Below, piece by piece: positions 17,780 to 25,302 of a stretch of DNA of 46,080 nucleotides. Under the pieces are notes generated by a model. It ran no database searches. It saw only the letters and a list, made by a program, of their open reading frames with translations, and was not told the origin of the DNA. The stretch lies in IMG/VR virus record IMGVR_UViG_3300030061_001316, positions 1 through 46,080 of that record, one strand, 5' to 3'. The DNA comes from a virus. Position 1 is the stretch's first letter. The number at the start of each line of letters is the position of its first letter. Both the position numbers and the translations under genes were made by a program.

Positions 17780-19282
17780 CTAATTAGCACCGCGCATAGC
17801 AATCATATCATCAATCTTCAATATTGATGTCGTGACTTCGGTAGCACTCAATACCGCTTGTCTTACTAATGAAGATGGTTCTACAACACCTAGTTCCTTC
17901 ATATCAATAGTATCTTCACCATTCAAATTAGGACCGTGGTGTAAATTACCATTCTGTATTTGATGTCTTAGACTTAAGATACAGTCTAACGGGTCTTGAC
18001 CTCCGTTCTCTGCTATTGTAGCAGGTAGTATTTCTAAAGAATCAGCAAAGGCTTCTATCGCCATTTGTGCTCTACCTTCAACAGTAGCGGCTCTTGAACG
18101 TAGATATGATGCCATAGCAGCGTATGTACTACCCCCACCATATACGCACTTATCTCCATTCATGATTAAAGAAACAACACCTAGAGCGTCATCAAACCCT
18201 CTTTCTATCTCATCTAATGTTGTAGTGGTCGCACCACGTAGCACCAACGTAGATTGGTCTGATTCTATCATACCTTGTACAAACAGATATTCTACATCAT
18301 AGTGTTTTTCTTTGTGTATTTGACCACGTGCTGAACATTCTATATCCGAGGGTGTTTGAGCAATAGGTAGCCCTAGTGTAGCAGAGAGAGCGCGCATTGA
18401 ACTCTCAGGTAGTCTCCTTACTACGTTAACATTATTCTTATGTAAGTAAGCACATACTTGGTCTACAACTCCATCTCTAACAAACACAGTACCACCTTCG
18501 GGTAAGTGTTGGAGAATCAGGTTTGCTTGTGATAACATATCATCTGTGTGCGATGATTTGAATTGTGTATATCCTTGCATATCTAATTGTACAGTTACAT
18601 TTTCATCTGTTTTTTGCTTTTCTAATCCACTGTTAATAAGAATTATATGTTGGTCTTTATCAATCTCATTTTCAATAGTTAAGGTTTTATTTATTATAGC
18701 ACCACTAAACAAGTAAGAATCTCTCAGGTTACCACCGGGTAAACACAATACTCTCACTTTATCAGCACTGCCCGCTTTCTTGACTGCTTGTACACATAGA
18801 GATGCTACATCGTCTAACGCTGCATCTAACGTCTTACCCGTAATTGCAGTCCTTGCGATAGCCTCTAGCATACTATCTGAAACAGCCTCATCAACACTTA
18901 ATTCGTTGAGTAGATACTCTGTTGCCATAGTTGCAGCCTCATTGTATCCTTTGCATACTAAATTAGGATGTAACCCCCTATTCAGTAGGTTTTCACTGTT
19001 ACTCAACAGTTCTCCAGCCAGTACTACTGTCGATGTGGTTCCATCATAGCATAGAGACTCTTGTGTTTGAGCACACTCTATTACCATCTTTCCAGCAGGG
19101 TGTGATACGTCTAGTTCTCTCAATATAGTAGCACCATCGTTAGTTACGATAGCGTTACCACCTGCATCTACCATCATTTTATCTCGACCCAGTGGACCAA
19201 GGGTAGATTTTACAGTTCTCACAATAGTGCGTATGGCATCTATGTTTTGCCTTAGTGCGCTTTCGCCTTCTGTATCACTCAT
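17780..19282 (-). CDS. Group II chaperonin (thermosome subunit)
   Basis: 500 residues, slightly shorter than cellular thermosome subunits (about 540). Recognisable in order: 'TVKSTLGPLGRDKMMVD' (~24-39), 'TNDGATILRELDVSHPAGK' (~47-65), the ATP-site DGTT at 80-83, and near the end 'AENGGQDPLD', the conserved Asp region for ATP hydrolysis, followed by 'ILKIDDMIAMRGAN'. The family motif GDGTT reads YDGTT here. The Gly/Met-rich C-terminal tail of many cellular thermosomes is absent. The family forms double-ring ATP-driven folding chambers in archaeal cytosol. Virus-encoded versions are a known magrovirus trait and may fold virion or replication proteins. The start overlaps the upstream gene by ATGA. 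Confidence 0.95.
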   Translation of the reverse strand: MSDTEGESALRQNIDAIRTIVRTVKSTLGPLGRDKMMVDAGGNAIVTNDGATILRELDVSHPAGKMVIECAQTQESLCYDGTTSTVVLAGELLSNSENLLNRGLHPNLVCKGYNEAATMATEYLLNELSVDEAVSDSMLEAIARTAITGKTLDAALDDVASLCVQAVKKAGSADKVRVLCLPGGNLRDSYLFSGAIINKTLTIENEIDKDQHIILINSGLEKQKTDENVTVQLDMQGYTQFKSSHTDDMLSQANLILQHLPEGGTVFVRDGVVDQVCAYLHKNNVNVVRRLPESSMRALSATLGLPIAQTPSDIECSARGQIHKEKHYDVEYLFVQGMIESDQSTLVLRGATTTTLDEIERGFDDALGVVSLIMNGDKCVYGGGSTYAAMASYLRSRAATVEGRAQMAIEAFADSLEILPATIAENGGQDPLDCILSLRHQIQNGNLHHGPNLNGEDTIDMKELGVVEPSSLVRQAVLSATEVTTSILKIDDMIAMRGAN

Positions 19283-19488
19283 TCTTCTTCACCTTCCATA
19301 CCAACTGTACCTGCTTCTGCATCTGAATCAATTGTTAATTCATCTGTGTAAGGCCAACCTACTCTCTCTGCTATTCTAGCAGACGCTCTCTGTATATCAG
19401 AAAGGCTTTGCCCTCTAGTTAACATCGACAATATCTGATGTAATCCTAATTTCAATTTCGTGTTTTCTTCTTCAATTTCATTTACCAT
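19279..19488 (-). CDS. 69-residue coiled-coil protein upstream of thermosome
   Basis: N-terminal helix 'EIEEENTKLKLGLHQIL' is coiled-coil-like; the C-terminus is acidic, ending GEEE. It overlaps the exonuclease gene by 7 bases and the thermosome by 4 (ATGA). The codons for the terminal EEE carry GGTGA/GAAGAA that can serve as SD for the thermosome. No family recognised. Tight coupling with the chaperonin suggests coordinated expression; a cofactor role is only a guess. Confidence 0.65.
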   Translation of the reverse strand: MVNEIEEENTKLKLGLHQILSMLTRGQSLSDIQRASARIAERVGWPYTDELTIDSDAEAGTVGMEGEEE

Positions 19489-20090
19489 TCTACTTCAACC
19501 TCTATTATTTCGCCAGTCTCAAAAGACCTCGACTTTAGTATACCATGCTCTTTACCATGCTGGTATATATCATATGTCAATTGTGCATCTTTCACACAAT
19601 AGTCACACACCTCTGTGTATTTGCTTTCTGCCCATGCTTTAGGTGCATCTACACTCTTCATACTCTTACTTTTACCTAATGTATAATTTACTAGTGATTG
19701 CAACGATGTCTCAATATTTCCATGTGACAAAGATGCTTTCTTAAACATCCTTTTCGTATCTAAGATATTATCAGACTTCTGCATTATATCACCAACAGCC
19801 CAACAATCTAATGATTGTTTCAATACAGGGAAATCAAAATTAATTATGTTATGACCTAGTATTTTACCACCTTTTTCTATGTGTGCTGTGATATGGTCTC
19901 CTAATACACGTGGGTGCAAGTCATGTGTTTCTACACCATCTATAAGCACATCTTGCTTAGTGAATATATGTGCATCTTTACCATCCCAAGTGGCCACTAC
20001 GGATACATCAAATAATGATTTATTCTCCCATCCGCCAATTTCCCATGAGTAGTTACTCGTCTCTATATCTAATGCCATTATGTCAGTCAT
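19482..20090 (-). CDS. DnaQ/RNase H-fold 3'-5' exonuclease
   Basis: 202 residues. All three exonuclease motifs of the DEDDy class are visible: Exo I 'ALDIETSN' near the N-terminus, Exo II 'ILGHNIINFDFPVL' (~75-90) and Exo III 'YCVKDAQLTYDIY' near residue 165. The family uses two metal ions to remove 3' nucleotides from DNA or RNA. The motifs resemble the exonuclease domain of family B polymerases, but the protein stands alone and lacks a polymerase domain. It directly follows the putative replicative helicase, whose last codons overlap its start and carry GGAGG. Likely proofreading, repair or degradation of host nucleic acid. Confidence 0.85.
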   Translation of the reverse strand: MTDIMALDIETSNYSWEIGGWENKSLFDVSVVATWDGKDAHIFTKQDVLIDGVETHDLHPRVLGDHITAHIEKGGKILGHNIINFDFPVLKQSLDCWAVGDIMQKSDNILDTKRMFKKASLSHGNIETSLQSLVNYTLGKSKSMKSVDAPKAWAESKYTEVCDYCVKDAQLTYDIYQHGKEHGILKSRSFETGEIIEVEVEW

Positions 20091-21483
20091 TGGATAACTC
20101 CTCCTTAAGTCTCAGATATACAACTTTCCCATCTTTTGCTGTGTCAAACATACTATTTGCCCATTTTGAGAAGTGATTGAATGCAGTTCCACGTGTCACT
20201 CCGTTCTGTGTCATGTATGTAGACATAAGGTTGCCCTTCTTTCTCCATCCATCTCCCTTGTTACCTAGTTCCACTGGTTCTACTTGCTGGAATGCTACAA
20301 TCCACTTATTCCTTTGCGTTGCTCTCTCAGCGACTTTCGGCCCTATTTCAACCTCACCTTCAAGCCACTGTATCAGATTCTTGAATAAGTCATACAATAT
20401 TTCTTTTGACATGTCTACATATTCACCCTTAACGACCCACGACTCATCCATCATAGCCATGTGTGTGCTGAATATTACTGTATAATTTTCCATAGCAGGT
20501 ATGAAAGATGATACAACTTCACTGATACCCGGTCCTAGACCTGTTAACAACTCATAATAATCTTCTATCGCATCATACATAGCGGGGTAAAACGAATCAT
20601 CTGCTGTAAACACATTAGTCATAGAATCTTGCAATAATTCTTCTTGTTCTAATCTAGTCATACTATCCCATTCTACAAAACTAGTTTCTGTAACATCTAA
20701 TATTTTGTCTCTTAGCCTTTTTTCCAAGTCGGTAAAGTATGATGTTATTTCTTCATAAGTGACTTTCATTTTCTCTTGCTTCTTGAACGCTGACTGTGCA
20801 CGTATTTGACTTACATTCATTCTTCTTTCCATGCTCCAGTTAGACCAGTATAGCAAAACTCTCTGAAAGATACCTTTTGTCAAAACATATTCCTTTACAC
20901 CCGACGGTGGATATGTAGTAATCCACAGTGACACAAGCGATTCAGTTTCAATTCTACCCGCTTTAGTGTGTTTTACTAGTACGTTATTGTTACTTCCCAC
21001 AGGGTTACAAGCAGATTGAAGATACAATACAGTTTCTTGACTGTGTTTATTTGGATTCAATATGATAGAACCTTCATCGAAGTTGAGTGCCTTACGTCCA
21101 TTTAGAAAGCCTTCCTTGAGCACGTTCTCTACATTACCTTCGCTATCTTTCGATTCCTCGAATCCACCTATTAGCCCTGCATCAGTACCAGTTGTATACA
21201 AGTCCGTTGGTACGTTGATATCATTCAGTATATCACCAATAAACTCCCATGCTATTGATTTACCAGTTCTACTAGATTGAATCCAAAACGCATGAACTCT
21301 AGGGTCTAGGTGACTAGCACCCCAAGGTATGCGAACATAAGGTACTGCTAATTGACCCTGAATAAAGAAGAATGAAAGCATACCCGGAATATCATTGTCT
21401 ATCGACGTTTTTCCAAAGTGTTCTATGTATCCTTTGAATATTGGATATTTCTTCATTGCTGTATAATTCTCTATGGCTCTCAT
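20083..21483 (-). CDS. P-loop ATPase, putative replicative helicase
   Basis: 466 residues. Walker A 'QSSRTGKS' at 69-76, Walker B 'ALNFDEGS' at ~132-139, a sensor-like 'LWITTYPP' at ~186-193 and a probable arginine finger in 'KGIFQRVLLYW' near 208. This order fits AAA+ ATPases of the MCM/SF3/DUF3987 type. The C-terminal ~65 residues ('KKGNLMSTYMTQNGVTRGTAFNHFSKW') look like a winged helix. No zinc finger or N-terminal MCM domain is evident. Being near primase and polymerase genes, it is the best candidate for the DNA-unwinding helicase, but subfamily is uncertain. It is first after a promoter-like gap of 112 bases. Confidence 0.7.
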   Translation of the reverse strand: MRAIENYTAMKKYPIFKGYIEHFGKTSIDNDIPGMLSFFFIQGQLAVPYVRIPWGASHLDPRVHAFWIQSSRTGKSIAWEFIGDILNDINVPTDLYTTGTDAGLIGGFEESKDSEGNVENVLKEGFLNGRKALNFDEGSIILNPNKHSQETVLYLQSACNPVGSNNNVLVKHTKAGRIETESLVSLWITTYPPSGVKEYVLTKGIFQRVLLYWSNWSMERRMNVSQIRAQSAFKKQEKMKVTYEEITSYFTDLEKRLRDKILDVTETSFVEWDSMTRLEQEELLQDSMTNVFTADDSFYPAMYDAIEDYYELLTGLGPGISEVVSSFIPAMENYTVIFSTHMAMMDESWVVKGEYVDMSKEILYDLFKNLIQWLEGEVEIGPKVAERATQRNKWIVAFQQVEPVELGNKGDGWRKKGNLMSTYMTQNGVTRGTAFNHFSKWANSMFDTAKDGKVVYLRLKEELSND

Positions 21484-21498
21484 AATTTGACCCCAGCA

Positions 21499-21573
21499 AA
21501 GGTCACCTTATTATATTTACTAAGGACAGAACATTAGACACATAAGATTATTCAATGTTGATTTATATATAAA
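21499..21573 (-). promoter_or_regulatory. Promoter region of the helicase-thermosome operon
   Basis: The gap 21484-21595 holds two TATA-like elements: a palindromic TTTATATATAAA at 21562-21573 and TAAATATAATAA (minus reading) at about 21508-21519, the latter about 32 bases upstream of the helicase ATG. Between the nearer TATA and the start lies a dyad, AAGGT-C-ACCTT at 21499-21509, that could be an operator. The gap lacks the longer 20-base element found at other block starts. Confidence 0.5.
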
Positions 21574-21595
21574 TTAGAAAAAGATAAAATACTTC

Positions 21596-22294
21596 TTACC
21601 GTTTTAAACGCCTTTCTATATGTACAACATCTTCACTAGTCAAGACTTCAATTACTCTATTTGCTAGGTTGTGACCCATGCCTTTGACTTTCTTAAGAGA
21701 CTCAATATGTAACATTTCTTCGATAGAGCCACATTCCTGTAACATTTTATCAGCCATTTGAGAGCCTATACCCGGTATTGTGAGGAGAAGGTCTTTTCTT
21801 ACATCGTTAGTACTAACTCTACGAATTGCTTTTGCTCCATGTGCAGATGCTGGTTTGTGTAGTTTATTGTGTAATTTAACAACGAAAGACGCAGCCTCGC
21901 TAACGTTAGGGGTAAAGAATACTTGACAATCGAAATCAGCCATAATCCTAGCGATAGTGCCTATCAGTTCATTCTGAGCACGACTGTATGTTACTTTCTT
22001 ACCATTGTTTTTTGCCATTGCTATATATTTAGTGACTGACCCATGTATCAATAAAAAGAACCTTTCATAATTAGCATCCATATTATCTAATTGTCTCCAT
22101 AGATGACCACTATGACTAGACATGAATAAATCACTTACTGATTTGGCTTCAACACATGCGTTACCTAATAGATAATCTCCTACTACTAGTGTTTCTCTTT
22201 CTACACTAAGACCGGCTGATGCTGCTTTTCTGATAATCGAGTCGCAAAGAGTGCCCCTTTCGTTACTATCTATTTTCAAATCAATCTTTACCAT
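21596..22294 (-). CDS. XPF/Mus81/Hef-type ERCC4 nuclease with HhH domain
   Basis: 232 residues. The ERCC4 nuclease signature is present: 'KIDSNERG' (D9, E12), 'VVGDYLLGN' (GDY 39-41) and 'CVEAKSVSDL' (E49-x-K51), the V/ERKxxxD-type active site in slightly diverged form. Residues ~170-225 form a tandem helix-hairpin-helix DNA-binding region ('TIPGIGSQMADKML', 'VKGMGHNLANRVI'). The helicase part of archaeal Hef is missing, as in short archaeal XPF. The family cuts branched DNA near ss/ds junctions. With primase, polymerase and RecA-like genes in the same block, a role in fork repair or recombination resolution is likely. Confidence 0.9.
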   Translation of the reverse strand: MVKIDLKIDSNERGTLCDSIIRKAASAGLSVERETLVVGDYLLGNACVEAKSVSDLFMSSHSGHLWRQLDNMDANYERFFLLIHGSVTKYIAMAKNNGKKVTYSRAQNELIGTIARIMADFDCQVFFTPNVSEAASFVVKLHNKLHKPASAHGAKAIRRVSTNDVRKDLLLTIPGIGSQMADKMLQECGSIEEMLHIESLKKVKGMGHNLANRVIEVLTSEDVVHIERRLKR

Positions 22295-22436
22295 TTTTTC
22301 TCCTCTCCTCTTTTTTCCATTTTAGATAACATTTACCACATCTTCTGATTGTTGCACTGTTTGAACCCCCACCCATACCTACTCCTTTTGTATTTACTGA
22401 ATTGATTGAAACATTACACATTGTGCATCTACTCAT
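22281..22436 (-). CDS. 51-residue zinc-ribbon protein
   Basis: Overlaps the primase stop by ATGA at its start and the ERCC4 nuclease start by 14 bases at its end. It has 'RCTMCNVS' near the N-terminus and 'RCGKCYLKW' near residue 35, giving two CxxC knuckles, joined by a loop with 'GVGMGGGSN'. The C-terminus is strongly basic ('KKEERRKNGK'). Likely a zinc-stabilised nucleic-acid-binding microprotein. Its tight position between primase and nuclease suggests co-translation. Confidence 0.65.
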   Translation of the reverse strand: MSRCTMCNVSINSVNTKGVGMGGGSNSATIRRCGKCYLKWKKEERRKNGKD

Positions 22437-23530
22437 ATAACTCCCTCAGCCGTTCCATCATAGTATCTGCATTTACCAATACAGATGCCCTCTTGTATCA
22501 GGGTATTACATGTGGCATGGCTATAACCTTTGAATACTATGCTCTCTACTTGTGTTTTTGTAACATTTTCATTATAATCTACCCATCCTTGTTCAGAACA
22601 TATCTGAACTATATCTTCTACATGTTTGTTCTTCTCTTCCTCTGTCAGTGTATCTGCTGGAAAAAACCATCGTAATCTATCAGCCAAAAACGATGCTAGA
22701 TGATATCTAGCCCTGTGAATAGGATTACCCTCACCTAACGCTGCTTGTGCTAAACAGGGTAACATGACCATTTTATTTAGGGATATGGTAGGTAAATCGG
22801 TGTTACGTTTTTTCTTTATGCTGTTGAAAGGATTTCTTTTCTTTGGTAATTTTAGTGTCAATGGGGTATTGCCTAATTCTATATATCCTGAACGTGGTGT
22901 TTGTGATAATTCTATCAAATCATCATGAGATAATGTCATAACTTCTTCACTACTAAGCGGGATAGACCAACAACCCCTCTTACTGTTATATGAGTTAGGT
23001 AATCGTATCATACCTGCTAAATCGAATGCCACGGTAGGGTCATTACAAGGTAAATCTAATTCATTATGCCAATTAGAAATAAGTGTTCTACCAGCGCTTT
23101 TTATTCTAGTTACCTCTAACCCATCTGTTGGGAGAAAAGGCTCTGAGAACGGAACCCATATGTGATACCCACCACCACTAAACCAAATGAAGTGATGATA
23201 GTCATTGAGTAGTAAATGTTCATGCAACCTCCTAACTTGTTGTTGCATTACTGAAAACTCCACTTCTGCTCCTCTGTTGCGAAAATCCTTACAATCGAAA
23301 TCCATAACAAAGTGTCTTACTATCGCAGTGTTATACTCAGCCCTATGGTGTTTAGGTGCTTGGGTACGCCTATAACCATAAGCAGTAAAGTAAGCATTAC
23401 CACTACCGTTCTTACCCTTCCAGTATCTTTCTAGTTCTCCCCAATTTTTAACAAGATACCTTCCACCGTGTTTTCCACCTGAACTTATCTCCAATACTTC
23501 TCTTGGAAAATCAAGTTCTATAAACGGCAT
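22433..23530 (-). CDS. Archaeo-eukaryotic primase, PriS domain fused to PriL-type Fe-S domain
   Basis: 365 residues. PriS-type catalytic motifs: 'FVMDFDCKD' with D77 and D79, 'FSGGGYHIWVPF' (~117-128) with the conserved His, and 'MIRLPNSYNSKRG' (~174-186) with the catalytic basic residues. From ~250 the sequence switches to the PriL C-terminal pattern: 'MLPCLAQAALGEG', 'HRARYHLASFLADRL', then Cys341, Cys350 and Cys354. With Cys259 these give the four ligands expected for a [4Fe-4S] cluster. Cellular archaea make PriS and PriL as two proteins; a single-chain fusion is reported in some archaeal mobile elements. Synthesises primers for the viral PolB. It lies two genes from the Cas4-like nuclease. 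Confidence 0.85.
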   Translation of the reverse strand: MPFIELDFPREVLEISSGGKHGGRYLVKNWGELERYWKGKNGSGNAYFTAYGYRRTQAPKHHRAEYNTAIVRHFVMDFDCKDFRNRGAEVEFSVMQQQVRRLHEHLLLNDYHHFIWFSGGGYHIWVPFSEPFLPTDGLEVTRIKSAGRTLISNWHNELDLPCNDPTVAFDLAGMIRLPNSYNSKRGCWSIPLSSEEVMTLSHDDLIELSQTPRSGYIELGNTPLTLKLPKKRNPFNSIKKKRNTDLPTISLNKMVMLPCLAQAALGEGNPIHRARYHLASFLADRLRWFFPADTLTEEEKNKHVEDIVQICSEQGWVDYNENVTKTQVESIVFKGYSHATCNTLIQEGICIGKCRYYDGTAEGVI

Positions 23531-23534
23531 AAAA

Positions 23535-23846
23535 TCACTTGAAGTATTTTTCTTTCTTGTGTTGATATTCTTTAATTAATTCAGACACCACTTGTTTCTC
23601 ATCGTACTCGATAAACACTCTAGGGTTCAATACTACATCCAATACATAGAAGTAATCTTCAACTCCATCTGTGTAACTATCTAGCGTCATTTGCTTGGAT
23701 AGGGTTACTCTATGGTCATACCTATATCCAAGTAAACCACTTTCTAAATTAACAACTAAAGTGTCATCAATTTCTTTCATTCTTTCTTTAAGCATTCTTT
23801 CAGTTTGTTCCATCATTTTTCTCACCTTTATTTCTTCTTTATTCAT
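23535..23846 (-). CDS. 103-residue unknown protein between Cas4-like nuclease and primase
   Basis: I place the start at the ATG at 23846, overlapping the nuclease stop by 8 bases and preceded by a G-rich SD-like run; a longer frame to 23933 would overlap the nuclease by 95 bases. Helical N-terminus 'EEIKVRKMMEQTERMLKERM', then a beta-rich part with 'ESGLLGYRYDHRVTLSKQM', and a basic helical C-terminus. No family recognised. Position suggests a role in replication. Confidence 0.65.
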   Translation of the reverse strand: MNKEEIKVRKMMEQTERMLKERMKEIDDTLVVNLESGLLGYRYDHRVTLSKQMTLDSYTDGVEDYFYVLDVVLNPRVFIEYDEKQVVSELIKEYQHKKEKYFK

Positions 23847-24792
23847 TTTCAATACCCCCACCCCATGCTGGACATAATTCCATGAAATCGCACCATTCGC
23901 ATTTTGAAGCAAATGGTTTTGGTTCAAAGTCATCTTCTATATGTGACCTGACTAGTTTTTTGATATTGTTCATTACGGTTCGTGGCGCGTAACTAGTTTT
24001 ACGTGTACCTATCTCTTCTATCTCCCACTCTGCCTTGACACCGTTATTTGTATGACCGTTAGGAAACTCCCATGCCCAATGTGAGACAGGTAAATACTTA
24101 CTGAACTGTCCTTGTTCCAATGCTAGTCTATAAAATTGCATTTCTTCTCTCATGTATTTGGCTTTCTTAAGATTCCACTTTCCGGTCTTTAATTCCATCA
24201 ATACGAAACCACCCTCACCATCAGAAAATATACTATCGATAAACCCACGTAGATGCACTGGTACTGGTGTATCGTCTATGTCTATGTCCATCCTAGCGTG
24301 GAATGATACCTCATTACCAACCGCTTTCCAGTTGACACCTTCTGTAATAACTAGTCTGTTGTATTGCCACTCTAACCATTTGTCTATTACTTCTTCTTCT
24401 CCAAGTCTATATGGTTCAGGGGGTGCTGGTATGACCGACTTTAATTTTGCTTTAGCCTGTAAATCTTTATTCTCTTCTATAAGTATCAAAACTTCATCTA
24501 ACACTTCGTCTACATTATCCCAAAAATATTCTACTATTGCATGAATATTAGTTCCCTTGACCATAGCCTCTGTCTCTATACTAGGCATACGATGTATGTA
24601 ACTCAATTTGTATTGATAAGGGCAAAACGTGTACGTACCTAAGGAAGACTTGCTTATTCTCAAGACTTTATCTGTACCCGGTTGCCAAGCATACGTGCTG
24701 TTGTTGTATGATTTTAACAAATCACTATCGTGATATTCAGCATTTTCAAAGAATGCTGTTTCATTTGGATTGAACTTCATGAACTTACTCAT
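23839..24792 (-). CDS. Cas4/AddB-like PD-(D/E)XK nuclease with Fe-S cysteines
   Basis: 317 residues. N-terminal 'TFCPYQYKL' gives Cys57; 'GTNIHAIVEYFW' (His84) matches the conserved His motif of RecB-type nucleases; the catalytic core is 'GFIDSIF' (Asp186) and 'LMELKTGK' (E200-x-K202); 'QFYRLAL' (~219-225) is the Q-x-x-x-Y-type motif; and the C-terminus 'SKCEWCDFMELCPAW' supplies Cys298, Cys301 and Cys307. Four Cys plus the core match Cas4/AddB exonucleases with a [4Fe-4S] cluster. No cas1 or CRISPR array is nearby, so this is probably a recombination or end-processing nuclease of the virus. Confidence 0.88.
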   Translation of the reverse strand: MSKFMKFNPNETAFFENAEYHDSDLLKSYNNSTYAWQPGTDKVLRISKSSLGTYTFCPYQYKLSYIHRMPSIETEAMVKGTNIHAIVEYFWDNVDEVLDEVLILIEENKDLQAKAKLKSVIPAPPEPYRLGEEEVIDKWLEWQYNRLVITEGVNWKAVGNEVSFHARMDIDIDDTPVPVHLRGFIDSIFSDGEGGFVLMELKTGKWNLKKAKYMREEMQFYRLALEQGQFSKYLPVSHWAWEFPNGHTNNGVKAEWEIEEIGTRKTSYAPRTVMNNIKKLVRSHIEDDFEPKPFASKCEWCDFMELCPAWGGGIENE

Positions 24793-24926
24793 TCACCACA
24801 CCCCTCACATTTCAATGTTGAAAGTGCTCTTTGGCAGTTAGGGCAAGTAGGTATACCTTTCATCATATAGACACCCTTCTCGCCTTGCCATCCACAAAAG
24901 CATTTTACTATCTGAAACCTAGTCAT
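24789..24926 (-). CDS. 45-residue multi-knuckle zinc protein
   Basis: Starts directly after the TAG of the next upstream gene and ends in an ATGA overlap with the Cas4-like gene. Cys pairs: 'CFCGWQG' (~9-15), 'TCPNCQRA' (~28-35) and 'KCEGCGE' at the very end, so three pairs in 45 residues. Likely binds one or two zinc ions. Its coupling to the nuclease suggests co-expression; function unknown. Confidence 0.65.
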   Translation of the reverse strand: MTRFQIVKCFCGWQGEKGVYMMKGIPTCPNCQRALSTLKCEGCGE

Positions 24927-25112
24927 CTATTCTTCCTCCTGTGAAATATACTCAACTGATGCGTTGCATTCTGAACATTGTAAGTATGTCACTAAACCCT
25001 TGCCTTCACCATAGACATCTTCCTTGTCGAAGTCACTCTGCCAAATTAATTTACCACCGCACCACCAACAGATATCTCTTCTAGGATGAGTAGCAATTCT
25101 TTGACCTCGCAT
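24927..25112 (-). CDS. 61-residue zinc-ribbon protein
   Basis: I choose ATG at 25112, which shares a base with the TAA of the upstream gene (TAATG) and has GGAGGAAG as SD; a longer frame would overlap that gene by 79 bases. 'ICWWCGGKLIW' (~14-24) and 'LQCSECNASVEY' (~45-56) form a zinc ribbon like those of many phage C4-type proteins. The C-terminus ends EEE, whose codons hold the SD for the following gene. Confidence 0.7.
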   Translation of the reverse strand: MRGQRIATHPRRDICWWCGGKLIWQSDFDKEDVYGEGKGLVTYLQCSECNASVEYISQEEE

Positions 25113-25297
25113 TATTCTTCCTCCAACATTATACATTTTTGTAAATAAATTGCTAGGTCCAAAGCCTCTTCCTGTGCATGGATTAACCACGCCTTTCGAG
25201 TCAAGTCTTTTCTTTCCATAGTAGTGTTATATTTTCTCTTACCTACTTTGGCCCTTGCAGTTATTTTTTCTATCACTATATCTTCTATCTTACTCAT
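25112..25297 (-). CDS. 61-residue MazG-like small phage protein
   Basis: Start ATG at 25297 with GGTGA upstream is preferred over the TTG at 25309. The segment 'WLIHAQEEALDLAIYLQKCI' (~37-56) matches a pattern I recall from small tailed-phage proteins, W-L-x-H-A-x-E-E-x-x-D-x-x-x-Y-L, sometimes annotated as MazG-like nucleotide pyrophosphohydrolases; the E-E-x-x-D spacing is reminiscent of the MazG metal site. At 61 residues it would be a minimal helical version that must oligomerise to act. Lies directly behind DNA polymerase, fitting nucleotide metabolism, but activity is not certain. Confidence 0.6.
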   Translation of the reverse strand: MSKIEDIVIEKITARAKVGKRKYNTTMERKDLTRKAWLIHAQEEALDLAIYLQKCIMLEEE

Positions 25298-25302
25298 TTT
25301 AA

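Noticed and set aside
23839-24792. Cas4-like gene as a sign of a CRISPR system
   Set aside because: No cas1, other cas genes or repeat-spacer array is visible; standalone Cas4-like nucleases are common in archaeal viruses.
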